This document shows positions 41,766 through 49,551 of a stretch of DNA of 64,000 nt, piece after piece. The DNA lies in the NCBI RefSeq assembly GCF_008042275.1, contig NZ_RDBK01000043.1, positions 3,191,517-3,255,516 of the forward strand, read 5' to 3'. How positions within the stretch are numbered: the first letter of the stretch is position 1; the number at the start of each line of letters is the position of its first letter. The position numbers and the translations under genes were made by a program. The DNA is from Streptomyces sp. OR43. GTDB taxonomy: Bacteria; Actinomycetota; Actinomycetes; Streptomycetales; Streptomycetaceae. Under the pieces are notes generated by a model. It was not told the origin of the DNA and searched no databases. It saw nothing but the letters and a program-made list of their open reading frames with translations.

Positions 41766-42500
41766 ATGGGAAAGCTCGACGGCAAGGTCGCGGTCATCAC
41801 CGGCGGCACCACCGGCATGGCGCTGGCAGGCGCGAAGCTCTTCGTCGACGAGGGTGCGTACGTCTTCCTGACCGGCCGCCGCCAGGACGCCCTGGACGAG
41901 GCGGTGAAGGAGATCGGCCGCAACGTCACCGGCGTCCGGGGCGACGCGGCCGACCTGGGCGATCTCGACCGCCTGTACGACACCGTCAGGCGGGAGAAGG
42001 GAAGCATCGACGTGCTCTGGGCCAGCGCGGGCGGGGGCGAGCCCGCCCCGCTCGGCGAGATCACCGAGGCCCACTTCGACGCCGCGTTCTCCCTCAACGC
42101 CCGCGGCACCCTGTTCACCGTCCAGAAGGCCCTCCCGCTCTTCAACGACGGCGGCTCCATCCTCATGACCGGCTCCAACGCCTCCCTGGGCGCCTTTCCC
42201 GGCTGGAGCGTCTACGCCGGCAGCAAGGCCGTCCAGCAGGCATGGGCCCGCGTCTGGCTCAACGAACTCAAGGACCGCCGCATCCGCGTCAACGTCCTGA
42301 CCCCCGGCCAGGTCGCCACCGCCAAGCAGGCAGAACTCTTCGACGAGGCCACCAGGCGTCAGTTCGAGTCCCTCATCCCCCGCGGTCTGATGGGCAGCCC
42401 CGACGAAATCGCCACCATCGCCCTCTTCCTCGCCTCCGACGACTCCAGCTACGTCAACGGCATGGAACTGGTCGCCGACGGCGGCACCACCGCCCTCTGA
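41766..42500 (+). CDS. Short-chain dehydrogenase/reductase
   Basis: 244 residues, classical SDR. Cofactor motif ITGGTTGMALA, catalytic Ser in MTGSNASLG and YAGSK as the Tyr-Lys pair. The cofactor Gly pattern is slightly unusual (GGTTGMA in place of GxxxGIG). ATG at 41766 is placed correctly after GAGGGA; ATG at 41760 is too close to it. Likely controlled by the divergent TetR protein and co-transcribed with the next gene. Substrate unknown. Confidence 0.92.
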   Translation: MGKLDGKVAVITGGTTGMALAGAKLFVDEGAYVFLTGRRQDALDEAVKEIGRNVTGVRGDAADLGDLDRLYDTVRREKGSIDVLWASAGGGEPAPLGEITEAHFDAAFSLNARGTLFTVQKALPLFNDGGSILMTGSNASLGAFPGWSVYAGSKAVQQAWARVWLNELKDRRIRVNVLTPGQVATAKQAELFDEATRRQFESLIPRGLMGSPDEIATIALFLASDDSSYVNGMELVADGGTTAL

Positions 42501-42528
42501 ACCGGACCACCACCAGGAAGGACATCCC

Positions 42529-43152
42529 ATGAGCACCATCAGCATCATCGGCACCGGGAACATGGCCCGCACCATCGGAGCGCGGGCGATAGCGGGCGGC
42601 AACACCGTCGAGGTCATGGGCCGAGATCAGGCCAAGGCCGCCGACCTGGCCAAGGTGCTCGGCGACGGCGCCACGACAGGGGGGTGGGGCACCGCCCCGG
42701 CCGGGGACATCGTCATCGTGGCCCTGTTGTACGACGGCGTCGTGCCCGCCGTCACCCGCTACGGGGACGCGCTCGCGGGCAAGGTCATCGTCGACATCAG
42801 CAACCCCTTCAACCCCACGTTCGACGGGCTGGTCCACCAGGAGGAGACCTCGATCGCACAGGAAGTGGCCACGGTGGCCCCGGCCGGCGCCGCAGTGGTG
42901 AAGGCGTTCAACACCGTCTTCCGCCACGTCCTGGAGAAGGGCCGGCCCGACGTCTTCCTCGCCGGCGACGACGCGCGCGCCAAGGCGCGTGTGGCAGCGT
43001 TCGTCGAAAGCCTCGGGCTGCGCCCGCTGGACGTCGGCGGACTGGGAATGGCGCACTGGCTGGAAGGAGCGGGTGTGGTCACGGTGGGCCTCGCCGGCCA
43101 CGGGGTGGGCAACCTGGACTTCGCCCTCGGGGTCACCGAACTGCCCGCCTGA
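42529..43152 (+). CDS. NADP-binding oxidoreductase (F420-dependent NADP reductase-like)
   Basis: 207 residues with a Rossmann motif IIGTGNMARTIGARA at the start and the conserved VKAFNTVF. This family includes F420H2:NADP oxidoreductases and related coenzyme F420 or NADP dehydrogenases. Ribosome site AGGAAGGA precedes the ATG. Operon with the SDR gene (28 bases apart). Exact cofactor cannot be settled by eye. Confidence 0.88.
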   Translation: MSTISIIGTGNMARTIGARAIAGGNTVEVMGRDQAKAADLAKVLGDGATTGGWGTAPAGDIVIVALLYDGVVPAVTRYGDALAGKVIVDISNPFNPTFDGLVHQEETSIAQEVATVAPAGAAVVKAFNTVFRHVLEKGRPDVFLAGDDARAKARVAAFVESLGLRPLDVGGLGMAHWLEGAGVVTVGLAGHGVGNLDFALGVTELPA

Positions 43153-43205
43153 GCGGAGGAACCTGCCGCCGAGTGGACAGCGGAGGAAGCTGCCGCCGAG
43201 TGGAC
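43152..43205. repeat. Tandem 27-base repeat
   Basis: 43152-43178 and 43179-43205 differ at a single base (GAACC versus GAAGC). Directly downstream of the oxidoreductase stop. No function seen. Confidence 0.7.
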
Positions 43206-43211
43206 GGGGAA

Positions 43212-43255
43212 GGCCCCGGCCGGCGCCGAACGATGAAGTGGCGCCGGCCGGGGCC
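43212..43255. terminator. Terminator of the sdaA remnant
   Basis: Perfect 16-bp stem GGCCCCGGCCGGCGCC / GGCGCCGGCCGGGGCC with a 12-base loop, 15 bases downstream of the sdaA stop and convergent to the oxidoreductase gene. It was probably the native sdaA terminator and now ends the integrase transcript. Confidence 0.8.
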
Positions 43256-43269
43256 CGTCCTGCCAGGCC

Positions 43270-43362
43270 TCAGCACTCGATGATGTTCACCGCGAGCCCG
43301 CCGCGCGCGGTCTCCTTGTACTTCACGGACATGTCCGCACCCTGTCGCACTATGCCTTTGAC
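43270..43362 (-). pseudogene. sdaA: 3' end of L-serine ammonia-lyase gene at an attachment site
   Basis: The last about 30 codons of the integrase frame, ending GADMSVKYKETARGG-LAVNIIEC, are the recognisable C-terminus of bacterial L-serine ammonia-lyase (SdaA) and have no relation to tyrosine recombinases. The rest of sdaA is absent, so this is the chromosomal tail left when the element inserted; the larger part of sdaA should lie beyond the right end of the element. Recombination core (att) must lie within or at the left of this segment. Identification rests on my memory of the SdaA C-terminus and on synteny. Confidence 0.75.
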
Positions 43363-44706
43363 CTGCATGTTCGGGGGTAGATGAGCTGCCCTGCATGCCA
43401 GCAGGGACTTCTCAGGGACTTTCGACCGGGAGGGGTCCCGCAGCCAGGCGTCCATCGCGGCGATCCCTCGGTGCCCCGCACCGGGCATGAAGTGAGCGTA
43501 GTGGTCGAGGGTGACCTTCGGTGTCGAGTGCCCGAGCCACTTGGACAGGCTGACGACCGACTCGCCGGCCTCCAGCTGCACGCTCGCGTAGGTGTGGCGG
43601 AGGACGTGGAACATGTCCTCGCGTGGGGCGGCGTAGAGCAGGACCCGGCGAACCCGGTTGCCGTCGTGCCGTACCTTCTCGCCCACGGGCTTGATCAGCC
43701 CGGCGGCGGCGAGCGCACGCTTCCAGCTGCGGTCGTTCCAGGTGCGGTAGTAGATGCGGTTGCCGTGCGACGAGGTGAGGATCAGTTCGACCGTGATCGG
43801 CTTCCGCTGGCGCTCCTCGAGCGCGGTGGTCGGGGCCTCCGGGTTCCGCCAGGGCAACGTGCAGGAAGTCGACGGGAATCGGCGGAAGTGAGCTCGGGCC
43901 CGGAGGGCGAGGTTCGCCGGCAGGGGGACCTCGCGGGTCTTGCGCCCCTTGGGGAGCGAGAAGTAGGGGCGGCCTTTGATGTCCCACCTGAGCTGGCGGC
44001 GGATGTGGACGACTCCAGCCGCGAAGTCGAAGTCCTCTTCGGCGAGACCGAACGCTTCGCCTTGGCGCAGCCCGAGGCCGATGCCGAGATCGACCGCGAT
44101 CTGGTAGCGGTCCTGCAACTCCGCGCGGACAGCGTCGACGACCTCACGTGACCACGCCTTGGCCTTGCTGTCGATCGCTCGTGGGGGCTTGACGCTGTTC
44201 TTCATCTTCATCGGGTTGCGCAGCAGACGCTGGTCGTCGACGGCGCTGCCGAGGATCGAGGACAGGTGTCCCCAGATCACCTCTGCCGTCGACTCTTCGA
44301 CCCTCGTGAGCAGTGTTGCCTTGAAGGTCCGTAGAGCGGACGCGTCGATCTCACGCAGGGCGTAGTCGCCCACCAACGGGATGATGTGGTTCCAGATGCG
44401 GCTGCGCATCGGGTCCGCCGTCGAGGGTTCGTCGGAGCGGCCCGCCCACCAGTACTCGGCGATGTAGTCGGCGAGAAGTATCTCGCCCTTGCGGGGATCG
44501 ACGAACTCACCACGGCTGGAGTCCGTCTTGGCGATGGCGAGCCATTGCTTCGCGTCCTCGCTGGTGTGGAACGACCGGTCGTGGATGCCGGGAATCCCCT
44601 TCACTCGGTAGCGCTTCCCGGTGCCGTAGATCGCGGTCCGCTCCCGCTTCCCGGTCAGCTTGTCGGGGCGCTTCTTCAGCCATCGGTCTTCTATGTAACC
44701 CGCCAT
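43270..44706 (-). CDS. int: Tyrosine integrase of the mobile island, fused in frame to the sdaA tail
   Basis: 478 residues. Arm-binding region (1-70), core-binding SAM-like domain (about 75-175) and catalytic domain with Arg214 (GLGLRQGEAFG), His367 and Arg370 (HVLRH), His392-type LGHSTPKVT and nucleophile Tyr403. GGAGGG precedes the ATG at 44706. The final about 30 residues come from the sdaA tail, so the integrated-state protein has a chromosome-derived C-terminus; the excised form may end differently. Together with the excisionase 121 bases upstream it forms the site-specific recombination module, arranged int-next-to-att as in actinomycete integrative elements. Confidence 0.93.
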   Translation of the reverse strand: MAGYIEDRWLKKRPDKLTGKRERTAIYGTGKRYRVKGIPGIHDRSFHTSEDAKQWLAIAKTDSSRGEFVDPRKGEILLADYIAEYWWAGRSDEPSTADPMRSRIWNHIIPLVGDYALREIDASALRTFKATLLTRVEESTAEVIWGHLSSILGSAVDDQRLLRNPMKMKNSVKPPRAIDSKAKAWSREVVDAVRAELQDRYQIAVDLGIGLGLRQGEAFGLAEEDFDFAAGVVHIRRQLRWDIKGRPYFSLPKGRKTREVPLPANLALRARAHFRRFPSTSCTLPWRNPEAPTTALEERQRKPITVELILTSSHGNRIYYRTWNDRSWKRALAAAGLIKPVGEKVRHDGNRVRRVLLYAAPREDMFHVLRHTYASVQLEAGESVVSLSKWLGHSTPKVTLDHYAHFMPGAGHRGIAAMDAWLRDPSRSKVPEKSLLACRAAHLPPNMQVKGIVRQGADMSVKYKETARGGLAVNIIEC

Positions 44707-44827
44707 GACGGGGCCCTCCAGTGGTGCGTGATCATGAGCTGGTCGGTGCTAACGCGATCTGCGGCACGATCCAATCCCCATCCGGAGAACTTCTTCACGG
44801 GGGAGACCGGACGCGTAAGCCACCGCG

Positions 44828-45094
44828 CTACTTCACGGCCTTTGAGCGCCGTTGCGGCTTCCGGTTCAGCGGGTCAAGGGCGTGGTTGGAGCGGGAGTCC
44901 GCTCGCTCCTGATCGCAGACCCACTCGTCGAGCGCCGTGATCCGATACATCACGCGCCGTCCCATGCGGAAGCTGGGAGGCCCCTGTCGGCGGTGTCGCC
45001 AGACGTACAAGGTGTTGGGGGAGATACCGAGATACTCGGCGGCCCTGGGGAGGGTCAAGAAGGCGGCCTGGGATGCTGCGCGCGGCTCCGGCAT
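44828..45094 (-). CDS. xis: Excisionase-like helix-turn-helix protein
   Basis: 88-residue basic protein with a MerR/HTH_17-type domain: FLTLPRAAEYLGISPNTLYVWRHR and SFRMGRRVMYRITALDEWV. Such proteins direct excision by binding near att and bending DNA. AGGAGTCGACCC precedes the ATG. Same strand as the integrase. Confidence 0.88.
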   Translation of the reverse strand: MPEPRAASQAAFLTLPRAAEYLGISPNTLYVWRHRRQGPPSFRMGRRVMYRITALDEWVCDQERADSRSNHALDPLNRKPQRRSKAVK

Positions 45095-45366
45095 GGGTCG
45101 ACTCCTGTCGTGTGGGGTGATGACAGGACGAGATTCCAGGGAAAGGCCGAGTTGGACGAACCGGGTTCTTGCGATAAAGAGGGCGTCGCTGAAATGGATC
45201 TTGTGATGCCGAAGCAGCTCACGGTGGTTGTCCGCTGCGCTAAGGCCGAGGCATGGGTCTGTTAACGAGAGTGGGACTGCCCACCCGTCGGACAGCCCGG
45301 TTCATGAAGCGCGAGTTCGCGGTCAAACTGTGGGTCGGCGCATAACTGACCTGGAACGGAGACGCC
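45095..45366. promoter_or_regulatory. Divergent region between the excisionase and nuclease-like genes
   Basis: 272 bases, noticeably less GC-rich (GTTCTTGCGATAAAGAGG, AAATGGATCTTGTGATG). It should hold the xis-int promoter and the promoter of the plus-strand gene. No small gene supported. Confidence 0.5.
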
Positions 45367-45999
45367 GTGACGGACCTCCCCACAGACGGCCAGCCCATCG
45401 AAGCCGTACCGACGGAGTACAGCGGCACCACTTTCCGTTCTCGGCTCGAAGCCGACTGGGCCTGCACCCTCGACACCCAAAGCATCCTCTGGCAGTACGA
45501 GCCTGAGCGAATCACCCTGCCGTCAGGGGCGTACTACCTGCCGGACTTCTGGCTGCCCGAGATCGGGACATGGCTTGAGGTCAAGGGACCATCCACGCCC
45601 CGTAAGGAAAAGGCCGTCGAGCTGGGCAAGGCGCGCGCCTGCCCCTGCGACGGCCCCTGCTCCTGTGCGTGGCCCGGGGGCGAGATGGTCCTCCTTGGCT
45701 GGGTCGCGGAACGCACCCATGGCGACATCAACGCGGCTCGCAGCCGTTCGGGCTATGCCAGTTGGGCCGCCGCTCACGGGCCCAGCGCGTACTTCGTGTT
45801 GTGCCCTTGGTGCGGGCTCAGACAGTGGATCACTCTGCGCCGTCCGTGGAAGTGCCGTGCCTGTTGCCGCAGTCTGGAAAGCGAGGAGCTCTACCAGCCC
45901 CACGACCGTGTGCTGCCTTTCGGGAGCGGCTCGGTGTGGTCGCCTGCGGACATGGCGGCCATCCGCGGGGAGATCGCCGAACAGATAGCTGAGGCATAG
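45367..45999 (+). CDS. PD-(D/E)xK nuclease-like protein with zinc ribbon
   Basis: 210 residues. The first part resembles TnsA/restriction-type nucleases: Glu in FRSRLEADWA, Asp in YYLPDFWLP and the Glu-x-Lys of TWLEVKG give the PD-(D/E)xK set. A Cys cluster ACPCDGPCSC sits in the middle and the C-terminal part has a zinc ribbon CPWCGLRQW...KCRAC. It could process DNA during element transfer or act in defence. GTG start with GGAGACGCC upstream. Function is inferred from motifs only. Confidence 0.65.
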   Translation: MTDLPTDGQPIEAVPTEYSGTTFRSRLEADWACTLDTQSILWQYEPERITLPSGAYYLPDFWLPEIGTWLEVKGPSTPRKEKAVELGKARACPCDGPCSCAWPGGEMVLLGWVAERTHGDINAARSRSGYASWAAAHGPSAYFVLCPWCGLRQWITLRRPWKCRACCRSLESEELYQPHDRVLPFGSGSVWSPADMAAIRGEIAEQIAEA

Positions 46000-46241
46000 A
46001 CCGCCGACTCGGAGCGCTCTCGCAGGGCGGCCCCGTAAGAAGAGTGAGGGCGCATAATGCTCGCCCATTCGCGGGTGAAGGTCCACTCTCGGCCGGCACC
46101 GATTGGGCGCCGTGCGGCTGGCGGCAATTCGACGGCTCTCCAGGGCGGTCGGCCTGGGGTGGTCTTCCACGGACTACCACCCGCTGGCCTGTGCCGAACA
46201 CATGGATAGGGTCGCGGTACCCGAGCTGGAGAGGTAGCCGC

Positions 46242-46568
46242 ATGGACCACGAGATCGTGATCGCGCAGACGACCAGTGACAACGAGGAGCAGGCGAAGAC
46301 CCTCGCCAGGGGCGCTGTCGAGAGCAAACTGGCGGCGGGCGTTCACATCGATGCGCCCATCACCGCCTTCTACTGGTGGCAGGGGAAGGTCGAGGCGGCT
46401 CAGGAGTGGCGGATCTCCTACATGACGTCGTCGGATCGCCTCCCCGCGCTAGAGGCATGGCTGCACGAGAGGCACCCTTACGACGTCCCCCAGTGGGTCA
46501 CGCTGCCTGTGACCGGAGGGTCGGAGGCGTACTTGTCCTGGGTCCTCGACGAGACGCGTCCGCAGTAG
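46242..46568 (+). CDS. CutA-family protein
   Basis: 108 residues of the CutA1 divalent-cation tolerance family, a trimeric ferredoxin-like fold: VIAQTTSDNEEQAKTLARG at the start, the FYWWQGKVEAAQEWRISYMTS core and HPYDVPQWVTLPVTGGSEAYLSWV. GGAGAGGTAG precedes the ATG at 46242; an upstream frame from 46044 is unsupported. Unusual as cargo of an integrative element. Confidence 0.88.
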   Translation: MDHEIVIAQTTSDNEEQAKTLARGAVESKLAAGVHIDAPITAFYWWQGKVEAAQEWRISYMTSSDRLPALEAWLHERHPYDVPQWVTLPVTGGSEAYLSWVLDETRPQ

Positions 46569-46618
46569 AGGTCACCACCCCGGCGCTCGCCCTCACCGAG
46601 CCTGTGTGCTTGGACGCT

Positions 46619-47866
46619 TCACAGCGTCGCGAACGTCAGCAGGTGGCTGGCCAGATCATGCTCGGTGTCGGGGAGCTCGGCAGCGATGACCTGCGCCCGC
46701 TGACGGCCCATGGTGTTGGGCTTCGACTCCGCCGCTGCAGCGAACTGGTGCGCGACGTAGGCCCCGCGGTCTACGTCGCCGCCGCGCAGAAGTGCCGACG
46801 CTAGGTCCCCGAGGACAACTACACCGGACTCGGGTAGTTCACCGCCGAGGCGCTCGACTGCGGAGTCGGCCGTGGCCGTCAGCTCCTGACGTTTGAGTTC
46901 GCCGTAGACCGAGAGGGTTAAGGAGTCCATCCGGTACGGCGTCACGAAGCGGACCCACGCTTGCTCGCTCGTATGGTCGGCGAAGTCATAGGCGAACCTG
47001 GCCTGGTCCAGCGCGCGAAGAGCGGCAGCGTCATCGCCCGACTGAGCGGCCTCCTCCGCGTACCGGCCCAGAGCCCATGCTGCGGCGGTTGCATTGCCAC
47101 GTCCGCGCACGTCCTGAGCTGCCTGCGAAAGCATCTCCAGCGCCTTAGCAGGGCTGGGGGCACCGTAGCTCGCGTAGCCCAGAGCCAGGGCACGCAGAGG
47201 GGGGTGCCCAGCCTTCTTCGCGCACTCCGAGGTCACTCCGTAGTAGGAGGTGGCCTTGTCGTGCTCGCCCAGGTCCCAGGCGACCCATCCGGCAAGAGCG
47301 GCTGTCTCTCCCGCCGCGATGGTCAGCGCTCGCTCGTGGGTTCCGGCGCGGGGAAGGGCTGCGGTGATCGCGTCCAAGTGCGCCTCGACCCGAGACTGCA
47401 GGCTGAGCGCGCTCTCGTTCAGTTCGTCCACATGCAACCGGGCCGCATGATCAATGAGCACCCCCGCTGACTCGGGGTCGATCTTGGAACCCTTGCTGAG
47501 TGCATAGGCCAGCCGGCCCCACGGCTCGGCAGCCGCAGCCGCACCGATAACCGCGCCTCCCAGCAGCGTTCGGCGTTTCACGTCGTCCAGGTCCTCTGCC
47601 TCGGCCTTGTTCTTCTCTCGCCGCCTGGCGCGGGCGGCTTTCGCCTCGCGCAGCAGCGGCTCCAGCGGGACGCCACAGGCCAAAGCGATGTTCCCCAGGG
47701 TGTGGTCCGTCGGAACGTTGGCACCGTTCTCGTACCGGTTCACCTCTCGGCGGGTCATCGTTGCCCGGCCGGAAGCGGCATTGATCGCACCGGCCTGCTC
47801 GTCCTGCGTCCGATTCGCGTTACGTCGCAGGTGACGGAGCAGCTCGGCAAATGGATCCACCGCCAT
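46619..47866 (-). CDS. XRE-family regulator with TPR-like domain
   Basis: 415 residues. N-terminal XRE helix-turn-helix (LLRHLRRNANRTQDEQ...TRREVNRYENG), a hydrophobic segment preceded by Lys-Arg-Arg (VKRRTLLGGAVIGAAA), and a C-terminal helical region of TPR-like repeats. This layout is common in Streptomyces regulators, often paired with an anti-sigma-type ATPase as here (divergent gene at 47996). The gap between them holds a cluster of CCCC blocks likely to be operators. Confidence 0.85.
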   Translation of the reverse strand: MAVDPFAELLRHLRRNANRTQDEQAGAINAASGRATMTRREVNRYENGANVPTDHTLGNIALACGVPLEPLLREAKAARARRREKNKAEAEDLDDVKRRTLLGGAVIGAAAAAEPWGRLAYALSKGSKIDPESAGVLIDHAARLHVDELNESALSLQSRVEAHLDAITAALPRAGTHERALTIAAGETAALAGWVAWDLGEHDKATSYYGVTSECAKKAGHPPLRALALGYASYGAPSPAKALEMLSQAAQDVRGRGNATAAAWALGRYAEEAAQSGDDAAALRALDQARFAYDFADHTSEQAWVRFVTPYRMDSLTLSVYGELKRQELTATADSAVERLGGELPESGVVVLGDLASALLRGGDVDRGAYVAHQFAAAAESKPNTMGRQRAQVIAAELPDTEHDLASHLLTFATL

Positions 47867-47902
47867 GAGTCTGACCCCTATCCGTGAGAGAAGGCCAATA
47901 CT

Positions 47903-47960
47903 CCCCTCAACTCCCCTCTGATTTTCCCCCTTGACAAAGATTTCCCCCTCCGGTTTCCCC
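47903..47960. promoter_or_regulatory. CCCC-block cluster in the XRE/ATPase divergent promoter
   Basis: Five TCCCC-type blocks (starting about 47903, 47913, 47926, 47944 and 47957) stand within 58 bases, including the direct repeat ACTCCCCTC at 47900 and 47910. A TTGACA -35-like hexamer is at 47931. Likely operator array for the XRE protein. Confidence 0.45.
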
Positions 47961-47995
47961 TGTTCCGGATCGCGCAGTCACGGTGCGATGTGCGC

Positions 47996-48514
47996 ATGAC
48001 CACGCACCGGACAACAACGCCACCCCGACCTGGGGGCGACGACGGTGGCGCCCACGTCGTCGGCGCCGCGACTGCTCGGTGCCCGCTGGCTTCTCACGTC
48101 TTCGAGATGGCCATGGAGCCGATGGATGAGCACGTCGCTCAAGCACGACGAACCACGGCCACCGTTCTGAAGCGGTGGTCGTTGCCAGAGGCGCCGGCAG
48201 AGGACGCCCGGCTCGTCGTCTCGGAGTTGGTATCCAACGCGATCATCCACGGCTCCGGGGACGTCCGACTGCAACTACGACACGACGACCACGAGCTTCA
48301 AATCAGAGTCACCGACGACAGCACCGCACCAGCGAGGCGACGACGTGCAAGCGCCCTCGGCCTCGGTGGTCGAGGGCTGCACCTCGTCGCTTGCCTGTCA
48401 CTGCGGTGGGGCGTCGCGGACGGTGGCCGAACTACGTACGCGGTCATCCCCACTCTCACGGAGGCACCCCCATGTCGCCGCACAACGCAGTCAAGCACGG
48501 AGCCGACGTGTTGA
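47996..48514 (+). CDS. Anti-sigma-type ATPase (RsbW-like)
   Basis: 172 residues with the GHKL fold: LVVSELVSNAIIHGSG carries the N-box and LGLGGRGLHLVACLSLRWGV the later boxes. Divergent from the XRE regulator, a pairing typical of Streptomyces. No ribosome site; ATG at 47996 or GTG at 47990. The C-terminus overlaps the next gene by 43 bases. Confidence 0.8.
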   Translation: MTTHRTTTPPRPGGDDGGAHVVGAATARCPLASHVFEMAMEPMDEHVAQARRTTATVLKRWSLPEAPAEDARLVVSELVSNAIIHGSGDVRLQLRHDDHELQIRVTDDSTAPARRRRASALGLGGRGLHLVACLSLRWGVADGGRTTYAVIPTLTEAPPCRRTTQSSTEPTC

Positions 48515-49080
48515 GCCTCGTTGCCTTTGATCGGAGGCGAGAGAAGCACACGGGCGGTGGGGCGCCGGCTGCTGGCCATGACCACCCGAGATGGGCTCGC
48601 ACCTCTCCCCGAGTGAAGCGCCAGTCCCGAGCTGGTCAACTCCGAGGCTTACGGGAGCACTTCTACCGACAGGTCCTCGACGCGCGGGTCGACGAGCCGC
48701 TGCGCGTGCTGGCGTACAGCTTGGTACCGAGTCCGAGGGCCCGACCTGACGAGGACTGGGGGACGCTGCAGGCTGAGGCCGACCAGCTCGGTTACGCGAT
48801 CGCCGCCCGGCTCCACGATGTGGCGGTCCCGGTGACCACGACGTACTTCCCGGCATCCAGCGCGAGCCAGGGCGTCTACACGCCGCCTTGGGATCGACCT
48901 GGCTGGCTGGAAGCCGAGCGGCAGCTCCGAGAGGGCTTGGCCGACGGCGTGATCGTCCTCGACCGGCACCACATCAGCTCCGATGACGACGAGTACCACG
49001 CCGTAATCAAACATCTGGGCGAGCACTGCCAGGCGTTTCTCCACCTCGTGATCTCCGAGGAGCCCGTCGCGCCGACTTGA
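48472..49080 (+). CDS. Hypothetical protein
   Basis: 202 residues. GGAGG lies 7 bases upstream of the ATG at 48472. A basic N-terminal part (about 1-60) is followed by a region with QVLDARVDEPLRVLAYSL and a C-terminal ADGVIVLDRHHIS that faintly recalls serine-recombinase N-domains, without enough conserved residues to claim it. It overlaps the preceding ATPase gene. Function unknown. Confidence 0.6.
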   Translation: MSPHNAVKHGADVLSLVAFDRRREKHTGGGAPAAGHDHPRWARTSPRVKRQSRAGQLRGLREHFYRQVLDARVDEPLRVLAYSLVPSPRARPDEDWGTLQAEADQLGYAIAARLHDVAVPVTTTYFPASSASQGVYTPPWDRPGWLEAERQLREGLADGVIVLDRHHISSDDDEYHAVIKHLGEHCQAFLHLVISEEPVAPT

Positions 49081-49098
49081 AGGCGTCCACTGCTCTGG

Positions 49099-49197
49099 AT
49101 GGACAGGAAGGGCTGGGGCTGGCGGCAGATCAGCGCCCAGATCGCCCTGATCGCCGCCGTGAGCGTCGCGCTCGCCTTCACCTTCAAATACCCCTGA
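49099..49197 (+). CDS. Possible 32-residue membrane peptide
   Basis: A 32-codon frame encoding MDRKGWGWRQISAQ followed by a single hydrophobic helix (IALIAAVSVALAFTF) and a charged end. It fits between two genes and is like phage or element small membrane proteins. No strong ribosome site. Confidence 0.35.
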   Translation: MDRKGWGWRQISAQIALIAAVSVALAFTFKYP

Positions 49198-49210
49198 CCG
49201 AGGGCTGACC

Positions 49211-49465
49211 ATGACTTTCGAGGGACACACCGATCGTGCGCCGCGCCTCCTGCCGCACCGCGAGCAGGGCGAAGCGCTCCTCGCCATCCGGGCGGCTGCC
49301 CCGTCGGCGCCCAGCGAAGAGGGCATCGATCTCTTCGCCGTGCCCGCCGGTGAGGTTCAGGGGCGTGGCTTCAACCTCTCGCGCTTTCACCGGCTCTCGC
49401 GCCTGCCGGCCGCGCCGAACGGATCGGTCTCGCCTTCGACTGACGACCCGCCGGAAGCGGCCTGA
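49211..49465 (+). CDS. Small hypothetical protein
   Basis: 84 residues; GAGGG stands about 8 bases before the ATG. No recognised motif; Pro/Ala/Ser-rich at the end. It precedes the 14-gene cargo operon by 86 bases and could be its first member. Uncertain. Confidence 0.4.
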   Translation: MTFEGHTDRAPRLLPHREQGEALLAIRAAAPSAPSEEGIDLFAVPAGEVQGRGFNLSRFHRLSRLPAAPNGSVSPSTDDPPEAA

Positions 49466-49551
49466 CTGGCCCGGCCCGGTACCCCGAGTTGGAACTCGAA
49501 CCGGCCTCGGCCCTCTGAGGCGCAACAGCCACCCCTGACGAGAGGATGATC

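Noticed and set aside
43270..43362. tRNA attachment site
   Set aside because: No cloverleaf-forming sequence is seen; the segment reads as the SdaA C-terminus.
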